A stretch of DNA of 45,712 bases, taken from NCBI GenBank assembly GCA_030612585.1, contig JAUWNP010000013.1, positions 1 to 45,712 on the forward strand, read 5' to 3'. Of the stretch, positions 39,858 through 45,712 are shown piece by piece. Both the position numbers and the translations under genes were made by a program. Below the pieces are notes generated by a model. That model did no database searches. It was not told where the DNA came from and was given only the letters and a program-made list of their open reading frames with translations. The first letter of the stretch is position 1; every line of letters begins with the position of its first letter. The stretch comes from Anaerolineae bacterium. GTDB lineage: Bacteria > Chloroflexota > Anaerolineae > B4-G1.

Positions 39858-40142
39858 ATGGACTGGAACAACCTGCCGTGGGACAAGATGTTTATCGTGT
39901 TGACAGTCTTAGTCGCTGGCCCTGGGATCATCGTAGGTATCGTCGTGCCGGCCATCGGGCAGATGGTCGTCGCCTCGGCCGGGCTGAAGGCAATTTCCCG
40001 ACAGCCCGAAGCAGGCGACCGCATCAACAGCATCGTTCTGCTTTCTCTGGCTATGCTGGAGTCGCTGGCTATCTATGTGCTGGCGGTCATCTTGATCTTG
40101 ATCTTTGCGGATCCGATGCTCAAGTACATCGTCAGCGAATAG
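39858..40142 (+). CDS. atpE: N-type ATPase set 3, Fo subunit c
   Basis: A 94-residue c subunit. Helix 1 keeps Gln at the Propionigenium Gln32 position (IGQMVVASAGLKAISRQPEA). Helix 2 has LESLAIYVL: the carboxylate Glu and Ser and the Tyr are kept, but the Thr after Ser is Leu. This resembles classical sodium c subunits more than the double-carboxylate form of set 1. GAGGAGGAA lies before ATG 39858. Confidence 0.94.
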   Translation: MDWNNLPWDKMFIVLTVLVAGPGIIVGIVVPAIGQMVVASAGLKAISRQPEAGDRINSIVLLSLAMLESLAIYVLAVILILIFADPMLKYIVSE

Positions 40143-40250
40143 CGAATGTCGAATAACGAATGGCGAATGGCAAATAGCGGTCATTGAAATACGCTGACTC
40201 CTAACCGCTAACTGCTGATTCCTAACTGCTAGCCGCTGATGGAGGTGGTT
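40143..40250. repeat. Degenerate tandem-repeat spacer between atpE and atpF
   Basis: GCGAATGTCGAATAACGAATGG units then CTAACCGCTAACTGCTGATTC units. A GGAGGTGG ribosome site at its end serves atpF. Confidence 0.55.
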
Positions 40251-40997
40251 ATGCTGGAAATCAACCTGAGCACACTGCTTCTACAAGTCGCCAATTTCCT
40301 CATCCTGGCCTACATCCTGACTCGCTTCCTCTTCAAGCCACTGAAAGAGATGCTCGATAAGCGTACGGGCCAAGTGACAAAGGCCGTGAATGAGGCGGAA
40401 AAGGCTGCTCGTGAAGCCAAAGTGTTGAGACTGGAGTACAACAAAAAACACGAGAACATTGACGCAGAAATCGCGGCGCTCAAGAATGAAGCCCGCATCG
40501 TCATTGATCAAACGCGGCAACAGATGCTCCAGGAGGCCTACCAGGAGATCGAGGCCATGCGCACGCGCGCACGCGAGGAGATCGAACAACAGCGCACCGA
40601 CGCGCTGCTCCTACATCGCAGCAGAATTGGCGAACTGGTGGCTACACTCACCCAGCGTATGATGAAAGGTGTTCTCAACCCGCAACTACATCAGGCTTAC
40701 CTGGACATCTTTCTGGACCAATTGCGCTCGGTGCAATTGGAAGGACGCATCTCTACCAACAATGGAGAGCCTATTTCGGCCGAACTGATCACTGCCACTC
40801 CCCTGGTCCAGGAAAACAAGACGCGGATCGCGGCCACGCTAGAGACAGTGGTATCCGAACCCATTGACCTGGCATGCCGTGTTGACGCCGATCTGATCGC
40901 CGGCGCGATGGTGCGCTTTGGCGATATGCTGATTGACGGCAGCCTGCAAGGGCAACTCCAACAACTGCGCAGCCGGTACGAGGCGGAAATTGCCTGA
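40251..40997 (+). CDS. atpF: N-type ATPase set 3, Fo subunit b with delta-like C-terminus
   Basis: A 248-residue protein: one membrane helix (about 6-25), coiled coil (about 30-140) and a delta-type ending RVDADLIAGAMVRFGDMLID followed by GSLQGQL. The start is ATG 40251 (LEINLSTLL) with GGAGGTGG; ATG 40239 is in the ribosome site. As in set 1, it stands in for separate b and delta. Confidence 0.92.
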   Translation: MLEINLSTLLLQVANFLILAYILTRFLFKPLKEMLDKRTGQVTKAVNEAEKAAREAKVLRLEYNKKHENIDAEIAALKNEARIVIDQTRQQMLQEAYQEIEAMRTRAREEIEQQRTDALLLHRSRIGELVATLTQRMMKGVLNPQLHQAYLDIFLDQLRSVQLEGRISTNNGEPISAELITATPLVQENKTRIAATLETVVSEPIDLACRVDADLIAGAMVRFGDMLIDGSLQGQLQQLRSRYEAEIA

Positions 40998-41001
40998 GTC
41001 T

Positions 41002-42627
41002 ATGAACAATTCCGTCACATCTCCCCCACTACACACAGCCGACCTGCTAGATCTCATCGCCCGCCTGGGCAATGAGCAGCAGTACCAACTCCGCCAGATT
41101 GAACTGGCATACAGTCTCGAGACCGGGTACCATATTTCGGCCTTGCGCGGGCTGATTGACCAATATCACTACCATTTGTCGGCGCAGAGTGTAGGCTCGG
41201 TCAAACAGGTGGGCGATGGCGTGGCTATCGTCTCTGGCCTGCGCGGCGTGATGGCGGACGAGTTGGTCCTGTTCCCCGATGGCACTTTTGGCCTGGCGCT
41301 GGACCTCGACCACGACTACGTGGGCTGCGTGCTGTTGGGGGCCGACGAGAACATCTACGCGGGCGACATTGTCAAAGGAACTGGGCGGGTGATTGACGTG
41401 CCGGTGGGCGAACCACTCCTGGGACGAGTGGTCAACGCGCTGGGCCAGCCCATTGACGACCTGGGGCCGTTGGAGGCCACAGAGAAAACCGTGCGTCGCC
41501 CCATAGATTGCCGTGCGCCGACCTTTATCCAGCGCACGCCGGTCAGCGAACCGCTGCAGACTGGCATAAAGGCTATCGACTCGGTCATCCCGTTGGGGCG
41601 CGGACAGCGTGAGTTGATCATCGGCGACCGGCAGATCGGCAAGACCGCCATCGCCGTTGACACGGTCATCAACCAGCGTGACCAGTCCGTCTACTGCATC
41701 TATGTCTGCATTGGGCAAAAGATGTCCACCGTGGCGCAGATCGTGGAGACATTCCGTGAACACGAGACGCTGGACTATACCACCGTCGTCGTCGCCAGCG
41801 CCGAGGAGCCACCTTCGATGACCTACCTGGCCCCCTATGCTGGCTGCGCCATGGCCGAAGCGTTCATGTACGCCGACCGGGACACGCTGATCGTCTACGA
41901 TGACCTGAGCAAACACGCCATCGCCTACCGCCAACTCTCACTGCTCCTACAGCGACCGGCGGGGCGCGAGGCATATCCAGGCGACATCTTTTACCTGCAC
42001 TCGCGCCTGCTCGAACGCTCCGCCCGCCTCTCCGCCGCTTATGGCGGGGGGAGTATGACCGCCCTGCCCATCATTGAGACCCAGTCTGGCAACATCGCCG
42101 CCTACATCCCCACCAACCTCATCTCGATCACCGACGGCCAGATTTACCTGACCACACAACTCTTCAATCAGGCCATCCGCCCGGCCATAGACGTAGGGCT
42201 CTCCGTCTCCCGCGTGGGCGGCGCAGCGCAGAATAGCGCCATGCGCGCCGTGTCGCGCCACCTGGCACTGGACATTGCCCAGTTCCTCGAACTGCAGATT
42301 TTTGCCCGCTTCGGCACCGAACTGGACAGAGCCACGCGCGAACAATTGGCGCGCGGCGAGCGGGTGCGTGCTGTCTTGACCCAACCCCAATACGAGCCCA
42401 TGCCGGTCGCGCACCAGGTGGTCGTCATCTATGCCGCCGGGCAGGGCTACCTGGACGACGTACCAGTCGAGCAGGTGCGCCGTTTCGAGACCCTCTTGCT
42501 CAAGTTCCTGCAACAGCAGCACTCGGGCCTGCTGGCCGAGTTCTCCATCGGCCACTGGAACCCTCACCTGGAGACAGACCTACGGCACGCGCTGGCCCGT
42601 TTTAAGGAGCAAGTATGGCGCAGGTAG
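41002..42627 (+). CDS. atpA: N-type ATPase set 3, F1 alpha subunit
   Basis: A 541-residue alpha subunit with Walker A GDRQIGKTAIAVD and GLSVSRVGGAAQ. No repeat insertion: LERSARLSAAYGGGSMTALP gives the unmodified length of the loop that is expanded in both set 1 alphas. N-terminal extension of about 40 residues over set 1. Overlaps gamma by 13 bases. Confidence 0.96.
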   Translation: MNNSVTSPPLHTADLLDLIARLGNEQQYQLRQIELAYSLETGYHISALRGLIDQYHYHLSAQSVGSVKQVGDGVAIVSGLRGVMADELVLFPDGTFGLALDLDHDYVGCVLLGADENIYAGDIVKGTGRVIDVPVGEPLLGRVVNALGQPIDDLGPLEATEKTVRRPIDCRAPTFIQRTPVSEPLQTGIKAIDSVIPLGRGQRELIIGDRQIGKTAIAVDTVINQRDQSVYCIYVCIGQKMSTVAQIVETFREHETLDYTTVVVASAEEPPSMTYLAPYAGCAMAEAFMYADRDTLIVYDDLSKHAIAYRQLSLLLQRPAGREAYPGDIFYLHSRLLERSARLSAAYGGGSMTALPIIETQSGNIAAYIPTNLISITDGQIYLTTQLFNQAIRPAIDVGLSVSRVGGAAQNSAMRAVSRHLALDIAQFLELQIFARFGTELDRATREQLARGERVRAVLTQPQYEPMPVAHQVVVIYAAGQGYLDDVPVEQVRRFETLLLKFLQQQHSGLLAEFSIGHWNPHLETDLRHALARFKEQVWRR

Positions 42628-43586
42628 CGGGTGAGATTCAGCAGCGTCTCCAGAGCCTGGAGGACATTCGCCATCTGTTGCGTTCCATCCGGGCTATGTC
42701 AGCCATCCGCTGGCGGCGGGCGCGGGCGCGGCTGCAATCAGCGCAAGAGTACGCCAGCGCCGTAGACCAGCAACTCGCCCTTGCCACAACCTTCCCCACA
42801 CCGCTGACGCGAGGCGCGCATCATCTCGGAGGAAATGCCTCCGGCGCTGAAAGGCCTGCCCTGAGCATAGCCGAAGGGAGCGTGGGGCTGATCGCGTTGA
42901 CCTCCGACCGGGGGCTGTGCGGTACGTTCAACGTCGGCCTGGTGGCCCACACCATGGACTTCATCGAGCGCGCACGAGAGAGAGGGAGAAAGATCAAAGT
43001 CATCGCTCTGGGAGAGTATGGGGAACGATTCTTTTGCCGCGCTGACTGCGAGTTGCTCCACACGCAGCGTTTCCCGCTCACCCACGCCGTCTCCTTCGTC
43101 GAAGCGCGCGACATCGTGGCCCAGGTCAAGCGTTTCTACGAGGCAAGAGCCTTCGACACGCTCTACCTGATCTATAATCAATTTGTCTCATTTGGCCGTT
43201 ATCAGCGGGTCGAGGTGCGCTTACTACCACCTGATCTCGCCGCCGTCTGGCGCAGCCAGAAACCAGGTTTTTTGGAAAAAACCCGGTTTCGTCGAACCAT
43301 CGTGCCGGAGGATCTGATCCTGGGCACACCGCCACAGGACCTCCAGGATTTCCTTCTATGGGAACACCTGGCCGTGCAGGTCTACCTGGCGCTGGTCGAG
43401 TCGATGGTCAGCGAGCAAGGAGCACGTTTACAGACAATGGATGCCGCCATCGCCAACCTGGACGAACGTATGGAGGGATTGCAACTCCAATACCATACCA
43501 TCCGCCAGGAGAGCATCACGCGGGAAGTGTTAGAGGTGCAAAGCAATACACGCGGCAGGCGTCCCCAGGGTATGGCGGGCACCTGA
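42615..43586 (+). CDS. atpG: N-type ATPase set 3, F1 gamma subunit
   Basis: A 323-residue gamma with LEDIRHLLRSIRAMSAIRW at the N-terminus, TSDRGLCGTFNVGLVAH in the core and a C-terminal helix LYQ-type end (LQLQYHTIRQESITREV). Two repeat-derived inserts: GAERPALSIAEGS (42848-42886) before the core and QKPGFLEKTRF (43258-43290) before the C-terminal helix. AAGGAG precedes ATG 42615, inside the end of the alpha gene. Confidence 0.94.
   Translation: MAQVAGEIQQRLQSLEDIRHLLRSIRAMSAIRWRRARARLQSAQEYASAVDQQLALATTFPTPLTRGAHHLGGNASGAERPALSIAEGSVGLIALTSDRGLCGTFNVGLVAHTMDFIERARERGRKIKVIALGEYGERFFCRADCELLHTQRFPLTHAVSFVEARDIVAQVKRFYEARAFDTLYLIYNQFVSFGRYQRVEVRLLPPDLAAVWRSQKPGFLEKTRFRRTIVPEDLILGTPPQDLQDFLLWEHLAVQVYLALVESMVSEQGARLQTMDAAIANLDERMEGLQLQYHTIRQESITREVLEVQSNTRGRRPQGMAGT
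42850..42886. repeat. CTGAGC...GAAGG element inserted in atpG of set 3
   Basis: CCCTGAGCATAGCCGAAGGG encodes ALSIAEG in frame, the same element type as at 2234-2262. Confidence 0.6.
43258..43290. repeat. AGAAACCAGG palindrome, copy 4, inside atpG of set 3
   Basis: AGAAACCAGGTTTTTTGG and AAAAAACCCGGTTTC. In frame it encodes QKPGFLEKTRF. The other three copies are intergenic, so this one shows the element also inserts in coding DNA without a stop in this frame. Confidence 0.8.
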
Positions 43587-43605
43587 CGTCGAGAGAGAGT
43601 TCTGC

Positions 43606-43628
43606 AGGACAAGATGCCATCTTGTCCT
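43606..43628. repeat. Palindrome between atpG and the second DarA-like gene
   Basis: AGGACAAGATG, one base, CATCTTGTCCT: 11-bp perfect arms, 20 bases after the gamma stop and before the next GTG start. It may separate the ATPase transcript from the receptor-like gene or modulate readthrough. Confidence 0.7.
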
Positions 43629-43654
43629 ACGTTGGTTGCGACTGGAGGCCGCAC

Positions 43655-43984
43655 GTGAAGTTCATCATCAGCATTGTAAACAAAGATGACATTTTGCCCC
43701 TGGTTGATGTCCTGGTGACAAACGGATACAGGGTCACCACGTTCAAAACTGCCGGAGGATTTCTGCGCAAAGAGAACGTGACCCTCTTCACCGGCGTGGA
43801 GGACGAACAGGTAGAGGATGTCGTCCGGTTGATCCAGGACAACTGCCACACCCGCATCCAGCGCGTAGGTTCTTTGCCCCCCCTGATGGAATCCGGAGAG
43901 TCGTACGTCCTGGCCACCGAGGAAGTGGAGGTAGGTGGCGCGGTGATCTTCGTGCTCGACGTTGCGCAGTTCTTGAGGGCATAG
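43655..43984 (+). CDS. DarA/PstA-like c-di-AMP receptor family protein
   Basis: A 109-residue protein matching the c-di-AMP-binding PII-like family closely: MKFIISIVNKDDILPLVDVL, TTFKTAGGFLRKENVTLFTG, VEDEQVEDVVRLIQDNC and VEVGGAVIFVLDVAQF. The GGFLR loop and the following Asn/Thr, used by Staphylococcus PstA and Bacillus DarA to hold the nucleotide, are kept. GTG 43655 has GGAGG seven bases upstream. It follows the set 3 atpG by 68 bases on the same strand, as the related gene at 23084 lies in set 1. Confidence 0.88.
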   Translation: MKFIISIVNKDDILPLVDVLVTNGYRVTTFKTAGGFLRKENVTLFTGVEDEQVEDVVRLIQDNCHTRIQRVGSLPPLMESGESYVLATEEVEVGGAVIFVLDVAQFLRA

Positions 43985-44001
43985 GCCAGGTGTTCCTGGC
44001 T

Positions 44002-44056
44002 ACCGCTGATCATCGAGACCGACCCGCTGAGCCTATACACCCATGTGGTGAAGTTG
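44002..44056 (+). pseudogene. Fragment of a gamma-subunit gene
   Basis: Translation PLIIETDPLSLYTHVVKL matches PPIIETDPLSLYARVVEQ of the set 1 gamma (25886-25938), with 22 identical bases in a row (GAGACCGACCCGCTGAGCCTRT region). The set 3 gamma next door has a different sequence at this position, so the fragment comes from a set 1-like gamma. Confidence 0.7.
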
Positions 44057-44098
44057 ACAACCCCAGTTCGCGTTTTTACGTTTCACATTTCACACATA

Positions 44099-45712
44099 AT
44101 GTCGCAATCACAAGCCAAACCCAGATACCACGTCCTGGTCGCTATAGGTGATAAGGAACAACTCCGTTCGCTACTGGCGGCTGGCTGCGCGCTAGCCAGG
44201 GTGCGCGACGGTGTGGTGACACTGCTGTGCGTCACGCCCGACGGGGCGCGGCCAGACTGGCTGGTCGTGCCAGAGCCGCCTGCGGCGAGCACAGCCGAGC
44301 CGCCTGCGGCGAGCGCAGCCGAGCCGTGCGACAACGTGCATGTAAACGTGCTCGTCCGCCCCGGCCGCGATGCCGGCGCGACCATCCTGGCGACGGTGCG
44401 CGCAGACCCGCCCGCTTTGCTCCTGCTGGGCTGGCGCGGCTCGCCCGGCAGGGGGCGTTACCTGCTGGGCAGCACACTCGATCCGGTGATCCGCTATGCG
44501 CCCTGCGACGTGGCAGTGGTGCGCGCCAATGACGACCCGGGCAAGCCTTCGGGCCAAGGTCTGGCCGAGGATTTGGGCCATGTGCGGCGGGTGCTGGTGC
44601 CAGCGGCTGGTGGCCCCAACGCCCCGCTGGCTTTGGAGGTGGCACTGAACCTTTCGCCCGATGTCCAGATCACAGCGCTATACGTCGCGCGCGACACACT
44701 GGGTCAGGCCGAGGTCGCGCTAGGATACGAGCGGCTGAACACAACACTGGCACCGTGGACGGGCGGGGGGCGCGTGCAGCCCAAAGTGGTGCTGGCACCC
44801 GGCATCATCGAGGGTATCCTGGCCGAAGCCAGCGCCGGTTACGACCTGGTATTGATCGGCGCCACCCGCGAGAGTTTCCTCGATCGGGTGTTGTTCGGCA
44901 ACGTGCCACAGGCAGTGGCTGTCCGCGCCTCCGTGCCAACTATCGTCGTCAGGCATCGCGCCGGTCGGATAGAGACGCTCCTGCACCGTGCGTGGTGGGG
45001 GTTGTTCGACGCACTACCCACCCTCACCGCCGCCGAGCAGTCCGAAGTGTATAGGAACGTGCGGCGCGGGGCACGGCCCCATATGGACTTTTTCATCATG
45101 AGCGGCCTGGCGTCAGCCATCGCTGCGCTGGGCTTGCTGCTCAACAGCCCGGCCGTGATCATCGGCGCCATGCTCGTCGCTCCGCTGATGCAAGCAGTTA
45201 TAGGATTGGGCCTGGGCGTAGTGCAGGGCGACCTGCGCCTGTTGCGGCTGGCGATCAGCGCCACGCTGCGGGGCGCGCTGCTGGCGATAGCGGTGAGCCT
45301 GTTGATGGGCCTGGTCGTACCGGATGGTTCGCCTACGCCCGAGATGCTGAGTTGCGCGCATCCCACCCTGCTCGACCTGAGCGTGGCGCTGGTTTCCGGC
45401 GCGGCCGGCGCCTATGCGCTGTGCCGCAAAGACGTATCGGCCGCCCTGCCGGGCGTGGCGGTCGCGGCTGCGCTGACGCCACCGCTGACGACGGTGGGCC
45501 TCGGCCTGGCGCTGGGTAGCGGCCGCATCGCTGGCGGGGCACTGGCGCTATTCCTCACCAACCTGATCGCCATCAGCGGGGCCGGCGGCCTGATCTTCCT
45601 GTGGCTGGGCTTCCGGCCGGAGCCGGGCAAGCAGAAGCGCAGGCGAGTGTTCCGCAGCGGGGTACTGGGTATGGTGGCACTATTGGTGGCTGTGTCGGCT
45701 GTGCTGGGCGTG
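44099..45712 (+). CDS. UspA-UspA-DUF389 membrane protein, 3' end beyond the window
   Basis: Open from ATG 44099 to the window end (538 residues so far, no stop), so incomplete. Two Usp domains: about 8-150 (ending LLGSTLDPVIRYAPCDVAVV) and about 165-290 (VLFGNVPQAVAVRASVPTIVV). Then a DUF389 membrane domain from about 320: DFFIMSGLASAIAALGLLLN, SPAVIIGAMLVAPLMQAVIG and ALPGVAVAAALTPPLTTVG are diagnostic. DUF389 proteins are of unknown transport function; the Usp part suggests nucleotide-gated control (inference). A 24-base direct repeat (EPPAASTA twice, 44273-44320) lies within the first Usp domain. Confidence 0.88.
   Translation, partial: MSQSQAKPRYHVLVAIGDKEQLRSLLAAGCALARVRDGVVTLLCVTPDGARPDWLVVPEPPAASTAEPPAASAAEPCDNVHVNVLVRPGRDAGATILATVRADPPALLLLGWRGSPGRGRYLLGSTLDPVIRYAPCDVAVVRANDDPGKPSGQGLAEDLGHVRRVLVPAAGGPNAPLALEVALNLSPDVQITALYVARDTLGQAEVALGYERLNTTLAPWTGGGRVQPKVVLAPGIIEGILAEASAGYDLVLIGATRESFLDRVLFGNVPQAVAVRASVPTIVVRHRAGRIETLLHRAWWGLFDALPTLTAAEQSEVYRNVRRGARPHMDFFIMSGLASAIAALGLLLNSPAVIIGAMLVAPLMQAVIGLGLGVVQGDLRLLRLAISATLRGALLAIAVSLLMGLVVPDGSPTPEMLSCAHPTLLDLSVALVSGAAGAYALCRKDVSAALPGVAVAAALTPPLTTVGLGLALGSGRIAGGALALFLTNLIAISGAGGLIFLWLGFRPEPGKQKRRRVFRSGVLGMVALLVAVSAVLGV
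44273..44326. repeat. 24-base direct repeat in the Usp-DUF389 gene
   Basis: GAGCCGCCTGCGGCGAGCRC units occur twice plus a partial third. They encode EPPAASTA/EPPAASAA/EP in frame, in the loop of the first Usp domain. Confidence 0.75.

Noticed and set aside
41047..41934. 295-residue minus-strand open frame opposite atpA of set 3
   Set aside because: Antisense shadow; similar frames appear opposite the other alpha genes, as expected from conserved coding sequence rather than a gene.

Overview
This window is a GC-rich, tightly packed bacterial segment. It has no tRNA, rRNA, transposase or CRISPR array that I can see. Gene content (N-type and V-type rotary ATPases side by side, a MacAB-like exporter, a heterodimeric ABC exporter, a DUF5678-like/retropepsin-like pair) and the many short palindromic or tandem repeats suggest an uncultured Chloroflexota, probably Anaerolineae-like. 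That assignment is inference; no marker gene here fixes it.

Layout. 1-6.7 kb, minus strand: response regulator, small membrane protein, sensor kinase, then the two halves of a heterodimeric ABC exporter (degenerate half first). 7.0-11.05 kb, minus strand: an overlapping operon of a Tat-exported flavodoxin-like protein, a MacA-like adaptor, a MacB-like ATPase and a MacB-like permease. 11.4-17.1 kb, mixed singletons: an MttB-family methyltransferase without a pyrrolysine codon, a PadR regulator with a promoter overlapped by a perfect palindrome, a VapBC-type pair with its own promoter, a GyrI-like protein, a DUF5678-like/retropepsin-like pair, and a BtrH/DUF4872 protein.

17.2-43.6 kb holds three complete rotary ATPase gene sets on the plus strand. 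Set 1 is an N-type ATPase (atpD-C-Q-R-B-E-F-A-[c-di-AMP-receptor-like]-A'-G) with a duplicated alpha gene. Set 2 is a V/A-type ATPase (H/G-C-I-K-F-E-A-B-D) behind a near-consensus sigma70 promoter. After a UspA protein and a stand-alone tandem-ACT protein comes set 3, a second N-type ATPase (atpD-C-Q-B-E-F-A-G) that has no atpR and is followed by another c-di-AMP-receptor-like gene. Both N-type sets have a long b subunit with a delta-like C-terminus instead of a separate delta gene. The c subunits keep different ion-site residues, so the three machines may use different ions. The window ends inside a UspA-UspA-DUF389 membrane protein.

Two things stand out. First, each N-type ATPase set carries a DarA/PstA-like (c-di-AMP-binding PII-like) gene, which suggests second-messenger control of a probable sodium ATPase. 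Second, short repeats have been inserted in frame in many ATPase subunits and in one ABC half. They include a C/G-rich element encoding SPPLGGREGG-like peptides, an AGAAACCAGG palindrome, a CTGAGC...GAAGG element and a GACTTCAGTC element. Decayed remnants (a HEPN gene, an ABC exporter C-terminus, a gamma-subunit fragment) show that the region has been rearranged.
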